Made by a program: the position numbers and the translations under genes. Of a stretch of DNA of 64,000 nucleotides, positions 32,980 through 43,023 are shown in pieces. Numbering within the stretch: position 1 is the stretch's first letter; each line of letters opens with the position of its first letter. The DNA is taken from NCBI RefSeq assembly GCF_002939785.1, contig NZ_MDEC01000006.1, forward strand, positions 62,001 to 126,000. Direction: 5' to 3'. The DNA comes from Xanthomonas codiaei. Lineage in GTDB: Bacteria > Pseudomonadota > Gammaproteobacteria > Xanthomonadales > Xanthomonadaceae. Below the pieces are notes generated by a model, which had not been told where the DNA came from, did not search any database, and saw only the letters and a program-made list of their open reading frames with translations.

Positions 32980-33702
32980 ATGACCAACCGACTCAACAAA
33001 CATATCGCCGATACCGGCTTCTGTTCGCGCCGCGAGGCCGACCGCCTGATCGGCGAACGCCGCGTCACCGTCAATGGCGTGGTGGCCGGCACCGGTGCGG
33101 TGGTGGGCGAGGACGACACCGTGCTGGTGGACGGCCAGCCGCTGCGCGCGCGCGAGGCCAGGAAACCCGGCGGCCGCAAACACGTCTATATCGCCCTCAA
33201 CAAGCCGGTGGGCATCACCTGCACCACCGAGAGTTCGGTCAAGGGCAATATCGTGGAATTCGTCGGCCACGAGCAGCGTATCTTCCCGATCGGCCGGCTG
33301 GACAAGGATTCCGAAGGGCTGATCCTGATGACCAGCAACGGCAATATCGTCAACGAGATCCTGCGCGCGGAGAACCGCCACCGGAAGGAATACCTGGTGG
33401 CAGTGAACAAGCCGGTCACCGACGAGTTTTTGCGCGGCATGGCGCGCGGCGTGCGCATCCACAACGAAACCACCTTGCCGTGCCGCACGGCGCGAATCGC
33501 CAAGTTCGGGTTTCGCATCGTGCTGGAGCAGGGCTTGAACCGGCAGATCCGCCTGATGGCCGCCGAGTTCGGCTACCGTGTGACGCAGCTGCGCCGGGTG
33601 CGGATCGACAACATCAAGCTGGCCGCGCTCAAGCCCGGGCAATGGCGCAATCTCAGTGACGCCGAATTGCGCGGGCTGCTGCCGCAGCGCACCGATTGGT
33701 AA
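32980..33702 (+). CDS. rluF: 23S rRNA pseudouridine synthase RluF-like
   Basis: 240-residue RsuA/RluF-family enzyme that isomerises uridine in rRNA. An N-terminal S4 domain (TNRLNKHIADTGFCSRREAD, residues 2-21, on to about 60) is followed by the catalytic domain with KPVGITCTT, the nucleophile Asp in PIGRLDKDSEGLILMTS, and LEQGLNRQIRLMAAEFG near the end. The NRQIRLM motif and the short length fit RluF (23S U2604 region) better than RluB/RsuA. Start chosen at the conserved MTNRLNK. Confidence 0.87.
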   Translation: MTNRLNKHIADTGFCSRREADRLIGERRVTVNGVVAGTGAVVGEDDTVLVDGQPLRAREARKPGGRKHVYIALNKPVGITCTTESSVKGNIVEFVGHEQRIFPIGRLDKDSEGLILMTSNGNIVNEILRAENRHRKEYLVAVNKPVTDEFLRGMARGVRIHNETTLPCRTARIAKFGFRIVLEQGLNRQIRLMAAEFGYRVTQLRRVRIDNIKLAALKPGQWRNLSDAELRGLLPQRTDW

Positions 33703-33881
33703 GCGTCCGGCTGGATGAACCGCAACAGCTGCGAGCAGCTGCCCGCTGGTCGCAGGCATGGCCCGGCCGATAGGGCGCCGGCATAGATGTCAGCAGCGCG
33801 GAGCAAACCGGGCATGCGCCTGCTGCTGCCGCACGCGTCGTCGTGTCGGCCCCCGGAGTGGCGGGCTGTCGGGGCGCGGAC

Positions 33882-34829
33882 TCAGTCGACGATGTTCTTG
33901 GCTTCGGCGGTGCCCAGCAGTTCCGGGTGTACCACCTTGCGCCGCCGTTCCAGCACAGGATGCAGGAACACCGCGCCGAGGATGATCGCCACGCCGAGAT
34001 AGAACTGCAGGGTCAGCTCGCGCTGCTCGCCCAGCAGCGCGATGGCCAGCACGATGGCATAGACCGGTTCCAGGTTGGTCACCAGCTGCACCGAATACGC
34101 GCTCAGATGGCGCAGTGCGACCAGGGCCAGGGCGAATGGCAGCAGGGTGCAGGCCAGCGACAGGGCCAGCAGCAGGATGCCATCGCGCAGGCCGGGGATG
34201 ACCAGCAGATCGCCATGCAGCGATGGCAGCAGCAACGGCATCGCCGGCGCCAGCAGGGTCAGGGTCAACGTGCCGGCGCCCAGTTCCAGCGCGGTGACGG
34301 TGAGCGGATCGGCATGCGCGACCATGCGCTTGTTGAGCGAACCGAACAGCCCGACGAAGACGGCGGAGACCGCGCCTACCACCACGCCCGCACGCATGCC
34401 GTCCGGCACGCCGCCCACCACCAGCGCCACGCCGGGCAGCACCGCCAGGCCGAACAGCAATTCTCGCGGGCGGAACGGCCGCTGTGTCACCCAGGGCTCG
34501 ATCACCGCGGTGAACACCGGCGCCAGCGCGATGCAGGTGGCCGCCACCGAGGCATTGGCCAGCTTGATCGCGCCGTAGAAGGTGAGCCAGTGCAGTGCGA
34601 CCAGGGCACCGATGCCGCAATAGCCCAGCACCACCTTCCCGGACAGGCCACGCAGCCCGCGCCAGACACGCGGCCACAGCGCCAGCGCCGCGACCACGAT
34701 CAACATCCGCCACCACACCAGCGGCAACGCCTGCAGCGTGATCAACTTGCCCAGGATCGCGGTGATTCCCCAGAGCAGGACGCAGAAGTGGATTTGCAGT
34801 TGCGCCTTGCGCAGGTCGGAGGTGGGCAT
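33882..34829 (-). CDS. DMT-superfamily (EamA) transporter
   Basis: 315-residue inner-membrane protein with about ten hydrophobic helices in two EamA repeats. The first begins LLWGITAILGKLITL, and the second half contains LSAYSVQLVTNLEPVYAIVL and ALLGEQRELTLQFYLG, the usual EamA end. Members export amino acids, sugars or other small metabolites; the substrate cannot be read. The start at 34829 is chosen by the MPTSDLRKAQLQIHF beginning. A large repeat block lies upstream. Confidence 0.82.
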   Translation of the reverse strand: MPTSDLRKAQLQIHFCVLLWGITAILGKLITLQALPLVWWRMLIVVAALALWPRVWRGLRGLSGKVVLGYCGIGALVALHWLTFYGAIKLANASVAATCIALAPVFTAVIEPWVTQRPFRPRELLFGLAVLPGVALVVGGVPDGMRAGVVVGAVSAVFVGLFGSLNKRMVAHADPLTVTALELGAGTLTLTLLAPAMPLLLPSLHGDLLVIPGLRDGILLLALSLACTLLPFALALVALRHLSAYSVQLVTNLEPVYAIVLAIALLGEQRELTLQFYLGVAIILGAVFLHPVLERRRKVVHPELLGTAEAKNIVD

Positions 34830-34924
34830 GCGCCATTGTCGCCGAAAAGCATCGTACCGGCGCCGGGCGGCGCGGCAATCCTGCGGCGACAAGCCCCGCG
34901 CACGGAAGCCGCACCGAACCCGCT

Positions 34925-35130
34925 CTCCTGCCGGGCGAGGAGCTTGCCGCTGCAGGGGTCCTGCTGCAGGCGAACGAGGGACTGCAGCTTTCCCTTCTCC
35001 CGCGCGCGGGAGAAGGTGCCCCGCAGGGGCGGATGAGGGGGCGCCTCGCAAAGCTGTCACCGCCTGCGAGATCGAACGCGTCGCTACGCGCCTCCAGAAA
35101 TGACACACCCAGTGGCTTGGCCTCCTCCCC
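34925..35130 (-). repeat. Large intergenic repeat, single inverted copy
   Basis: Reverse-complement copy of the family clustered at 42826-43337. It contains the CTTCTCCCGCGCGCGGGAGAAGG-type hairpin (34999-35025), the GGGGCGGATGAGGG block and the TGTGTCATTTCTGGAGGCGC segment, the latter matching 42889-42904 with one or two changes. It fills much of the 478-bp gap between the EamA gene and the DUF72 gene; no gene is seen there. Confidence 0.8.
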
Positions 35131-35307
35131 TACAACCGTGCCGCAATGCCATGGGTTACGCACAGCACAAATCACCGCAAGCACGCCGCGCGGTCCGCCC
35201 GGCAGCAGCGACCACACAGAGCAAGGGCAAGCCGCAGACGCGTGCGGTCATCGCATCCGTCCTTAATCCGCCACGCACCATGGTTAAAAACGGTTGCCGC
35301 ACGCACG

Positions 35308-36153
35308 TCAACGAGGTGCCTGATCTGCCGACAGTGCCTTCAACAGCGCCATCGCCGCTGCCGGATTGCGCTCCTTCGCCGCACTGATGAAGAACACGAA
35401 CACCTCGCGCGCCGCACCGCGCGCGTTCGATGGGTGCTGGATGTGCGGCAGATCGTCCGGATCTTCCCCGCGCCGCCAGGCCTGGATGCGTTGGGCCCAG
35501 CGTGCGAGCGCAGGCGCGGGGTAACCCGCATGCAGGCGCGCCTGGCTGCGCATCAGTCGTGCGTAGACGAAGTCGGTGGACAGGTCGGCGAAGGATGGGT
35601 ATTGGTCCGAATCGGTGAACACGGTCGCGACGCCATGGTCACGCACCAGCGCCAGCAGCGATGCATCCACCGCGTCCGGATCGCGGATTTCCAGCACATG
35701 GCGCAGCGTACGATCACCCGCGCGTCTGGGCAGCAGTGCCAGGAAGGCATCCAGATCGTCGGCCTGCAGGCGATGCCCGTGCTCGAACTGCCATACGAGC
35801 GGGCCCAGCGTGTCGCCGAGCTCGACAATCCCGCCGATGAAGTCCTCCACCTGGGCCTTGGTGCCTGCCAGTTTGCGCGACTGGGTGATGCGCCGCGGCG
35901 CCTTGGCGGAGAATACGAATCCCGGTGGCACCTCGTCGCGCCATTTCGCATACGTCGCCGGCTTCTGCGCGCCGTAATAGGTGCCGTTGATTTCGATGGC
36001 GGTGACCTGGCGGCTGGCGTATTCCAGCTCGCGCCGCTGCACCAACCCTTCCGGATAAAACATGCCGGCGCGCCACGGCGCGTACACCCAGCCGCCGATG
36101 CCGACGTGGATGCCCTCCAGGGCGAATGGGGTGGAAGCGAACAGATCGGTCAT
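35308..36153 (-). CDS. DUF72-family protein
   Basis: 281-residue cytoplasmic protein of the DUF72/YecE TIM-barrel-like family. Recognisable parts: [66 protein letters not shown] and a late [16 protein letters not shown] region. The biochemical function of the family is not established. It is a single gene between the repeat block and the divergent rraA. Confidence 0.85.
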   Translation of the reverse strand: MTDLFASTPFALEGIHVGIGGWVYAPWRAGMFYPEGLVQRRELEYASRQVTAIEINGTYYGAQKPATYAKWRDEVPPGFVFSAKAPRRITQSRKLAGTKAQVEDFIGGIVELGDTLGPLVWQFEHGHRLQADDLDAFLALLPRRAGDRTLRHVLEIRDPDAVDASLLALVRDHGVATVFTDSDQYPSFADLSTDFVYARLMRSQARLHAGYPAPALARWAQRIQAWRRGEDPDDLPHIQHPSNARGAAREVFVFFISAAKERNPAAAMALLKALSADQAPR

Positions 36154-36447
36154 CGTGGTGGTACTCGCTGGCAGGGATGTGCACGATTGCGACGGCGCCG
36201 GGCAGCCCGGTCGCGGCCGCGGCTCATAGCCTTGCGCATCCGGACTGGATGGGACGTGAGAATGAGGGCACTGGGCGCGATTGTCCGCCTGTCACCGACC
36301 GCAGCGGGCGCAACCCTGGTCGCGCCCGCCATGGGCGGCGCTCCACCTGGTGCACACGTCACATCGCATCGCGACAGTGCAGGTGCCAGCGTCCGCACGC
36401 CGGCGCAGCCGGCTACCATGCCTGCAATGCCGCATGATACCGTATCG

Positions 36448-36948
36448 ATGACCTGGACCACGCCCGATCTGTGTGACCGTTTTCCGGAAGCGAGCATCGC
36501 CGAGCCGCTATTTCGCCACTTTGGTGGGCGCGATGCGTTTTGCGGGCCTATCGCGACAGTGCGCTGCTTCGAAGACAACTCGCGGGTGCGCGAACTGGCA
36601 GCCGCGCCGGGCGAGGGTCGGGTACTGGTGGTGGACGGCCAGGGCTCGCTGAAACATGCCTTGCTGGGCGACCGGATCGCAGCGCAGGCGGTTGCCAACG
36701 GCTGGGCTGGCGTGCTGATCCACGGTTGCGTACGCGACGTCGAGATCCTGGGCAGCTTGGCGTTGGGTGTGCTGGCGCTGGCGGCCTGCCCGCGCCGCAC
36801 CGAGCGGCGCGACCTCGGCGAGGTGGATGTGCCGGTGAATTTCGCCGGGGTGGCGTTCGTGCCGGGGCATTGGCTGTACGCCGATCGCAACGGGGTGCTG
36901 GTGACGGCGCTGCCACTGGCGCTGGACAGTGGCGGCGGGCTGCTCTGA
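36448..36948 (+). CDS. rraA: RraA-like regulator of ribonuclease E activity
   Basis: 166-residue protein of the RraA family, which in E. coli binds RNase E and lowers mRNA decay; many relatives are class II aldolases instead. Visible: [58 protein letters not shown] and [16 protein letters not shown]. The RD pair and GD residues of the RraA/aldolase site are present, so activity as an aldolase is also possible. ATG codons at 36418 and 36427 would add ten or seven residues. Confidence 0.87.
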   Translation: MTWTTPDLCDRFPEASIAEPLFRHFGGRDAFCGPIATVRCFEDNSRVRELAAAPGEGRVLVVDGQGSLKHALLGDRIAAQAVANGWAGVLIHGCVRDVEILGSLALGVLALAACPRRTERRDLGEVDVPVNFAGVAFVPGHWLYADRNGVLVTALPLALDSGGGLL

Positions 36949-36969
36949 TCGATCCAGGGGGGAGTGGCA

Positions 36970-38565
36970 ATGCGTGTGAACCAATGGCTGACGGGAGGCG
37001 TGCTGATGCTGGCGACCCTGGTGACAACGACGCAGGCAGCGGAGCTGCCGGCCGGCATGCAGCAGTTCGATGCGCAGATGGAGCGCGTGCGCAAGCAGTT
37101 CGACGTGCCCGGCATTGCGGTAGCCATCGTCAAGGACGGGCAGGTGGTGCTGGAGCGCGGCTATGGCGTGCGCGAGATCGGCAAACCCGAGCCGGTGCAG
37201 GCCGACACCTTGTTCGCGATCGCCTCCAACACCAAGGCGTTCACCGCGGCCTCGCTGTCGATCCTGGCCGATGAAGGCAAGCTCTCGCTGGACGACAAGG
37301 TCATCGACCACCTGCCGTGGTTCCGCATGTCCGACCCGTACGTCAGTGGAGAAATGCGCATCCGCGATCTGCTGGCGCACCGCAGTGGCCTGGGCCTGGG
37401 GGCGGGCGACCTGTTGTTCTGGCCAACCACCAGCTATACCACCGAAGAAGTGGTGCAACGGCTGGCCAAGGTACCGCTGAAGAGCGGGTTTCGCGATCGC
37501 TATGCCTACGACAACATCCTGTACGCGGTGGCGCAGAAGGTCATCGAGCAGGTTTCCGGGCAAGCCTATGACGCATTCGTGCAGCAGCGCATCTTCGCGC
37601 CGGTGGGCATGCGCGGCACGCGCTTCAATGCCGACCACCTGCAGCCCGGCGACCGGGCCGCGGTGGGGCACGCCAAGTACGACTTCACGCAATTGCGGAC
37701 CGTGGCGCCGTTGACCTGGTCCAACAACTCCGGTGCCGGCGGTATCTATGCCAGCGCGCACGACATGGCGTTGTGGATGAAGGTGCAGCTGGCCGGCGGC
37801 GTGTTGCCGGATGGCCAACCGCTGTTCAGTGCCAAGCGGCAGCAGCAGATGTGGTCGATGATCACGCCGATCAACGTCGCCGAGCCCCCTGTGCCCGAAC
37901 TGGCCGGCGCGCGCCCGAATTTTGCCGGCTATGGCGAGGGGTGGAGCCTGAGCGACTACCGCGGTCATCGGCTGGTGTGGCACACCGGTGGCTGGCCGGG
38001 CATGGTGTCGCGGTTGACCCTGGTGCCGGATCGGGCGCTCGGTGTGGTGGTGCTGACCAACCAGGAAGTGGGCGCGGCCTTCAACGCGGTGACGATGCAG
38101 GTGCTGGACGCGTTCTTGCAGGTGCCGCCCACCGACTGGATTGCGGCCTATGCGAAGGCGGTGGACAAGGCGGCCGGTGATGCCGACACCAGCTGGAAGC
38201 AACACCTGGAGGCACGCGCCGCACGCTCCACGCCGTCCTTGCCGCTGCGCGGCTACGCGGCCACCTATCGCGACCCATGGTACGGCGATGTGGTGATCCG
38301 CCAGGATGGCAAGCGGCTGCGCCTGCAGTTCTCCAAGACCGCACAATTGGTCGGCACGCTGGAGCACTGGCAGCACGACAGCTTCATCGTGCGCTGGGAC
38401 GACCGCTCCTTGAATGCCGATGCGTTCGTCAATTTCGCGCTGACGCCCGATGGTGCGGTGCGCGAGATGCGCATGGAAGCGATCTCGCCGCTGACCGATT
38501 TCAGCTTCGATTTCCAGGACCTGGTGTTGACGCCAGTGCAGGCGAAGGCTGCTGCGCCGCAGTGA
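36970..38565 (+). CDS. Exported serine hydrolase (class C beta-lactamase-like, DUF3471)
   Basis: 531-residue secreted protein. Start at 36970, with a G-rich GGGGGGAG five bases upstream. The signal peptide ends near TTTQAA. The penicillin-binding fold has S86-x-x-K89 (FAIASNTKAF), Y180-x-N182 (YAYDNILYA) and a C-terminal HTGG (VWHTGGWPGMVSRL) in place of KTG. After residue 400 a DUF3471-type lipocalin-like domain (LPLRGYAATYRDPWYGDVVI) follows. It is a peptidase, esterase or beta-lactamase relative; the length and the extra domain argue against a resistance enzyme. It lies 21 bp after rraA. Confidence 0.85.
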   Translation: MRVNQWLTGGVLMLATLVTTTQAAELPAGMQQFDAQMERVRKQFDVPGIAVAIVKDGQVVLERGYGVREIGKPEPVQADTLFAIASNTKAFTAASLSILADEGKLSLDDKVIDHLPWFRMSDPYVSGEMRIRDLLAHRSGLGLGAGDLLFWPTTSYTTEEVVQRLAKVPLKSGFRDRYAYDNILYAVAQKVIEQVSGQAYDAFVQQRIFAPVGMRGTRFNADHLQPGDRAAVGHAKYDFTQLRTVAPLTWSNNSGAGGIYASAHDMALWMKVQLAGGVLPDGQPLFSAKRQQQMWSMITPINVAEPPVPELAGARPNFAGYGEGWSLSDYRGHRLVWHTGGWPGMVSRLTLVPDRALGVVVLTNQEVGAAFNAVTMQVLDAFLQVPPTDWIAAYAKAVDKAAGDADTSWKQHLEARAARSTPSLPLRGYAATYRDPWYGDVVIRQDGKRLRLQFSKTAQLVGTLEHWQHDSFIVRWDDRSLNADAFVNFALTPDGAVREMRMEAISPLTDFSFDFQDLVLTPVQAKAAAPQ

Positions 38566-39104
38566 TCTGGGTGGGATGGACTGCGCACAGCAGAGTCCTG
38601 TGTGCGGCAGCTGCACCGTGATCTGCGCCGATGCGTCAACTGCCCGGAATCCGTGGCCGGCCGCTGTATGGCGCTGGGAAATGAAACGACTTGCGCAAGC
38701 CGTGCCCACGCCTGATCGGGCAGGGCACGGAGCGTGCGGACTGGCGTTGGTGATAGAGATCGCTGGTGCCATGCCGCACCCCGGCTCGACACCGCTATCT
38801 GTGCCAGGCCACATTGGTGCATTGGCCTGAGGCCTGTGGCAGCTGAAGAAACGGCTGTGCAGCCCCCAGGCGGGCGCGGCCGGTGCCGGGAATCGGTATG
38901 GGCCATGCCCACGCTCCGCTTCTGAGCGCGCTGTCCATGTCGCCTGACCGCTGCTCGCTTGGTGCTGTCGCAATCCCGCGCAGCGGCAGCCAAGCGCTGT
39001 GCTTGCGCCCGGGACGGCGAGCGTCCGCATCCGGCAGGGCGCGTGCAACCTGCGCACACACGCCGCGTCCCCCGTCGGGCTACCGTCCACTGGCTAGGCT
39101 CGCT
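38566..39104. other. Intergenic region with dispersed repeat copy
   Basis: 539 bp, no gene seen. A repeat copy lies at 38852-38985. The region upstream of the antiporter start shows no recognisable operator. Confidence 0.5.
38852..38985 (+). repeat. Dispersed intergenic repeat, copy B
   Basis: Related to 29860-29933 over its first 74 bp and, in reverse orientation, to 51330-51447 over about 110 bp. The best-conserved parts are the GGCCGGTGCCGGGAATCGG core and a TCGCCTGACCGCTGCTCGC block near 38940-38960. Confidence 0.6.
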
Positions 39105-40406
39105 ATGATCCGCGCACTTCTCAGGGACGTCGCCCGACGCATGACCACTCCGCAGATGTCGGTGTATTTTTTTCTGCAGGCCGCAGTGATCCTGCTCGTC
39201 TGTCGGTTGGTGGGCATGCTGGCCAAGCGGCTGGGACAGCCGCAGGTGGTCGGCGAGATGATCGCCGGCGTGATGCTGGGGCCTTCGTTGTTCGGCCTGA
39301 TGGCGCCTGCGACGCAGGCGGCGCTGTTTCCCAAGCAGACCATGGACGTGCTGTACGTGTTCGCGCAATTCGGCGTAGGCCTGTACATGTTCCTGGTCGG
39401 CACCGATTTCCGTGGCGATCACTTCCGCGCGCGCTACCGCAGCGCGATGAGCGTGTCGCTGGCCGGCATCGCGGTGCCGTTCGCGCTGGCCTTTGCGCTG
39501 TGTCCGTGGCTGCTCACCGTGGAAGGCCTGTTCTCCGACAAGGCCAAGCTGATGGAGGCGTCGCTGTTCCTGGGCGCGGCCATTGCGATCACGGCATTTC
39601 CCATGCTGGCGCGCATCATCCACGAACGCGGTCTGACCAATAGCCCGCTGGGCACGCTGGCGTTGACCGCCGGTGCGTTCGACGACGCGGCAGCCTGGTG
39701 CATCCTGGCCGTGGTGCTGGCCAGCTTCGGCGGCAGCTGGGGGAGCGCGTACCTGGCCATCGGCGGCGGCGTGGCGTACGCGGTGTTCATGATCTTCGTC
39801 GGCCGGCATCTGCTGAGCCGGCTGGCCGACCACGTAGTGCCGGGCCAGCCGCTGGGCAACGGCGTGCTGGCGGTGATCCTGATGCTGTTCTGCGTCAGCG
39901 CCTGGGCGATGGATGCGATCGGCATCCATGCAGTGTTCGGTGGCTTCCTGCTCGGCGTCTGCCTGCCCAAGGGCGCGCTGACCGAGAAGCTGCGCGAGAT
40001 GATGCAGCCGTTCGTGGTGGTGTTGCTGCTGCCGTTGTTCTTCACCTATTCGGGCCTGAAGACCCAGCTCAGCGTGCTGCTACAGCCGCAGATCATGCTG
40101 GCCGGTGTTGCGATCCTGCTTGCCTCGTTCGTGGGCAAGGGCGTGGCCTGCTGGGCCGCGGCGCGTGCCACCGGCGAGAACAACCGCGACGCGATGGCGA
40201 TCGGGTCGCTGATGAACGCGCGCGGGTTGATGGAGCTGATCATCATCAACATCGGCCTGCAGGCCGGGGTGATCGAGCAAGGCCTGTTCTCGGTGCTGGT
40301 GCTGATGGCGATCCTGTCCACCCTGATGGCAACGCCCTTGTTCAACTGGATCATGCGCCGGCATGCCCACGTGAGCGATGCGGTGCCGAGTCTGCAGGGA
40401 CGTTGA
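39105..40406 (+). CDS. CPA2-family cation:proton antiporter
   Basis: 433-residue inner-membrane protein of the KefB/CPA2 type with about 12 helices. Seen: RLGQPQVVGEMIAGVMLGPS, AQFGVGLYMFLVGTDF, AITAFPMLARIIHERGLTNS and LTAGAFDDAAAWCILAVVL (with the ion-binding Asp pair of CPA antiporters). There is no C-terminal RCK/TrkA-N domain, so it lacks the nucleotide gating of KefB/KefC. It probably exchanges Na+ or K+ for H+. Start at 39105; an ATG 12 codons downstream (39141) is also possible. Confidence 0.87.
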   Translation: MIRALLRDVARRMTTPQMSVYFFLQAAVILLVCRLVGMLAKRLGQPQVVGEMIAGVMLGPSLFGLMAPATQAALFPKQTMDVLYVFAQFGVGLYMFLVGTDFRGDHFRARYRSAMSVSLAGIAVPFALAFALCPWLLTVEGLFSDKAKLMEASLFLGAAIAITAFPMLARIIHERGLTNSPLGTLALTAGAFDDAAAWCILAVVLASFGGSWGSAYLAIGGGVAYAVFMIFVGRHLLSRLADHVVPGQPLGNGVLAVILMLFCVSAWAMDAIGIHAVFGGFLLGVCLPKGALTEKLREMMQPFVVVLLLPLFFTYSGLKTQLSVLLQPQIMLAGVAILLASFVGKGVACWAAARATGENNRDAMAIGSLMNARGLMELIIINIGLQAGVIEQGLFSVLVLMAILSTLMATPLFNWIMRRHAHVSDAVPSLQGR

Positions 40407-40915
40407 GTCCGATCCTGCCGCCCGACCGCACACGCCAGACGTGTGCGGACCCTCCGCAATCGAGTCGCCCCGACGGGCTGCAGAACACGCCCGCGCGCAA
40501 CCTTGGGCAGGCACCGATGCCGATCCATCGGCTGCAGCTCGCGCAGATGGGCAGCGTGCTGCGCCTGTCCACCACGCATCGAGTGGTGCAGGCGGCGATC
40601 GATTACCAGGCTGTGCTGCAGATCATCGCCGATGCGAGCCATCGACCACTTGTCACAGGAACTGGCAGGGTGCCTGGATGCAGCGCACTCGATGCGACCG
40701 AGGTCGATCGATCGCGCGCGCGCGCGAATGATCTTGCTGCGAAGGGATGGAGCCGTGGGTGTCGGTCCACCGGCTCAGCCTGCTCAGGCGGCGTCCGGGA
40801 TTGCAACACGGTGACCTGGCACCACGCCATCCAGTCGGCAGGACATCACCCCGGGCACTGCGGCGTGACGCCCGATCGGCTAGCCTGACGGCCCGGTAGT
40901 AGCGAAGTACGTGCA
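40407..40915. other. Intergenic region
   Basis: 509 bp, no gene seen. A hairpin at 40426-40448 (CCGCACACG-CCAGA-CGTGTGCGG) lies 19 bp after the antiporter stop and may terminate transcription, although no U-tract follows. A CG-rich microsatellite-like stretch lies near 40710-40728. Confidence 0.5.
40426..40448 (+). terminator. Possible terminator hairpin after antiporter gene
   Basis: Nine-bp perfect stem with a 5-base loop, close to the stop; lacks a T-run, so weak as an intrinsic terminator. Confidence 0.4.
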
Positions 40916-42748
40916 ATGTTCCGCTGGTTCGAATCCCTGATCGACATCTTTCCGCCCATCGAGCGGGAGATGCCGCCACGCAATGTGTGGCGGTTCTATC
41001 TGCATTACCTGCGGCCGCTATGGCCGATCCTGCTGGCCACGCTGATCGCCGGGCTGTTGCTGGCGCTGGTGGAAGTGGCGATGTTCGACTTCCTCGGGCG
41101 CATCGTCGACATGCTGGCGGAGCGACCGGGAGCGGACTTCTTCCGCCGGCATGCCGGCGAATTGCTCTGGATGGCTGCAATCACGCTGGTGGCGCGGCCG
41201 CTGTTCACCGGGCTGCACAACCTGCTGGTCAACCAGGCCATCGTGCCCGGCCTGAGCAACCGCTCGCGCTGGCTGATGCACAACTACGTGGTGCGGCAGA
41301 GCCTGGGTTTCTTCAACAACGATTTTGCCGGCCGCATCGCCAACCGGGTGATGCAGACCGGCACCTCGTTGCGCGAGTCGGCGGTGCAGATGGTCGATGC
41401 GCTCTGGTACATCGTGGTCTATACCGGCAGCGCGTTGTGGCTGTTCGCCCAGGCCGACCCGTGGTTGATGGCGCCACTGCTGATCTGGCTGGTGGTGTAT
41501 GTCGCGTTGATGGCGTTCTTCGTGCCGCGCATGAAGGCGCGCGCCTGGGTGGCGTCGGACGCGCGCTCCAAGGCGACCGGGCGCATCGTCGATGGCTACA
41601 CCAATATCTCCACGCTCAAGCTGTTCGCCCACGCCGGCCGCGAAGAAGCCTACGTACGCGATGCCATCGACGAGCTGGCGGTCAAGCACCGCCGGCAGAC
41701 GCGGGTGACTACCGCGATGGACACCGCCATCGCCATGGCCAACGGCTTCCTGATCGTGGGTACCTGCGCATTGGCGTTGTGGCTGTGGAGCCGTGGCCAG
41801 ATCAGCGTGGGCGCGATCACCCTGGCCACCGGCCTGGTGATCCGCATCCACAACATGTCCGGCTGGATCATGTGGACGGTCAACGGCATCTTCGAAGATA
41901 TCGGCAGCGTGCAGGACGGCATGCAGACCATCTCCCAGCCGGTGCAGGTGCAGGACGCGTCCGATGCGGTGCCGCTGCGCGTGACGCAGGGGCAGGTAAG
42001 GTTCGAGCAGATCCATTTCCATTACGGCAAGCGCGGCGGGGTGATCGCCGGGTTGGACCTGCAGGTGCGCGCAGGCGAGAAGATCGGCCTGGTAGGGCCC
42101 TCCGGCTCCGGCAAGTCCACCCTGGTCAACGTGCTGCTGCGGCTATACGACCTGGAACAGGGACGCATCCTGATCGACGGGCAGGACATCGCGCAGGTCA
42201 CGCAAGAGAGCTTGCGCGGGCAGATCGGACTGGTGACGCAGGACACCTCGCTGCTGCATCGGTCGATCCGCGACAACCTGCTGTACGGCCGGCCGCAGGC
42301 CAGCGACGCGCAGATCCTGGATGCGGTGCGCAAGGCGCGCGCGGAAGGCTTCATCGAGACGCTGGTGGACGGCGAGGGGCGGCGCGGCTTCGATGCGCAC
42401 GTAGGTGAGCGCGGGGTCAAGCTGTCCGGCGGGCAACGCCAACGCATCGCCATCGCCCGCGTGCTGCTCAAGGACGCACCGATCCTGATCCTGGACGAGG
42501 CGACCTCGGCGCTGGATTCGGAAGTGGAAGCGGCGATCCAGGACAGCCTGGACGCACTAATGGGCGACAAGACGGTGATTGCGATCGCGCACCGGCTCTC
42601 GACCATCGCACGCATGGACCGGCTGGTGGTGATGGACGCCGGACGCATCGTCGAGACCGGCACGCATGCGGAGCTGATCGCGCAGGGCGGGCTGTATGCA
42701 CGCCTGTGGGCGCGGCAGACCGGTGGATTCGTTGCCGCGGATGCGTGA
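40916..42748 (+). CDS. ABC transporter, fused permease/ATPase (exporter type)
   Basis: 610-residue half-transporter of the ABCB/MsbA type that works as a dimer. Six membrane helices occupy residues about 30-320; the ATPase has Walker A (GLVGPSGSGKST), the Q-loop (IGLVTQDTSLLHRSIRDNLL), the signature VKLSGGQRQRIAIARV, Walker B (APILILDEATSALD) and the H-loop (IAHRLSTIAR). Unlike MsbA the N-terminus carries a distinct WFESLIDIFPPIEREMPPRN segment, typical of a group annotated simply as multidrug or lipid exporters. The substrate is unknown. It stands alone. Confidence 0.88.
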   Translation: MFRWFESLIDIFPPIEREMPPRNVWRFYLHYLRPLWPILLATLIAGLLLALVEVAMFDFLGRIVDMLAERPGADFFRRHAGELLWMAAITLVARPLFTGLHNLLVNQAIVPGLSNRSRWLMHNYVVRQSLGFFNNDFAGRIANRVMQTGTSLRESAVQMVDALWYIVVYTGSALWLFAQADPWLMAPLLIWLVVYVALMAFFVPRMKARAWVASDARSKATGRIVDGYTNISTLKLFAHAGREEAYVRDAIDELAVKHRRQTRVTTAMDTAIAMANGFLIVGTCALALWLWSRGQISVGAITLATGLVIRIHNMSGWIMWTVNGIFEDIGSVQDGMQTISQPVQVQDASDAVPLRVTQGQVRFEQIHFHYGKRGGVIAGLDLQVRAGEKIGLVGPSGSGKSTLVNVLLRLYDLEQGRILIDGQDIAQVTQESLRGQIGLVTQDTSLLHRSIRDNLLYGRPQASDAQILDAVRKARAEGFIETLVDGEGRRGFDAHVGERGVKLSGGQRQRIAIARVLLKDAPILILDEATSALDSEVEAAIQDSLDALMGDKTVIAIAHRLSTIARMDRLVVMDAGRIVETGTHAELIAQGGLYARLWARQTGGFVAADA

Positions 42749-42825
42749 CGGGACGCTGTGTGCGAGAGCCGCGTGACTGGCGAGCGCAGATTCGCAACTC
42801 GTCAGAAGGACGTTAGCAACTGCGG

Positions 42826-43023
42826 CGGCAAGCCCCTCTCCCGACGGGAGAGGGGTTGGGGTGAGGGTACGGGCGAAGCCACTTGGTGTGTCATTTCTGA
42901 AGGCGCGTGGCGACGCGTTGGACCTCGCAGGCAGTGACGACTTCGCGAGGCGCCCCTCATCCGCCCCTGCGGGGCACCTTCTCCCGCGTGCGGGAGAAGG
43001 AAGAACTGGAGTCCTTCGTTTGC
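42826..43023 (+). repeat. Large intergenic repeat, unit 1 (variant spacer)
   Basis: Begins with a CTCTCCCGACGGGAGAG hairpin and ends with the CTTCTCCCGCGTGCGGGAGAAG hairpin (10-bp stem). The spacer matches the single inverted copy at 34925-35130, while the spacers of units 2 and 3 differ. Confidence 0.8.

Noticed and set aside
40700..40728. CG-rich microsatellite
   Set aside because: Short, and expected by chance in such GC-rich DNA; no sign of function.
40923..40935. GGTTCGAATCC, identical to a tRNA T-loop
   Set aside because: It lies inside the start of the ABC transporter gene (residues WFES), and no acceptor stem, D-arm or anticodon arm is found around it.
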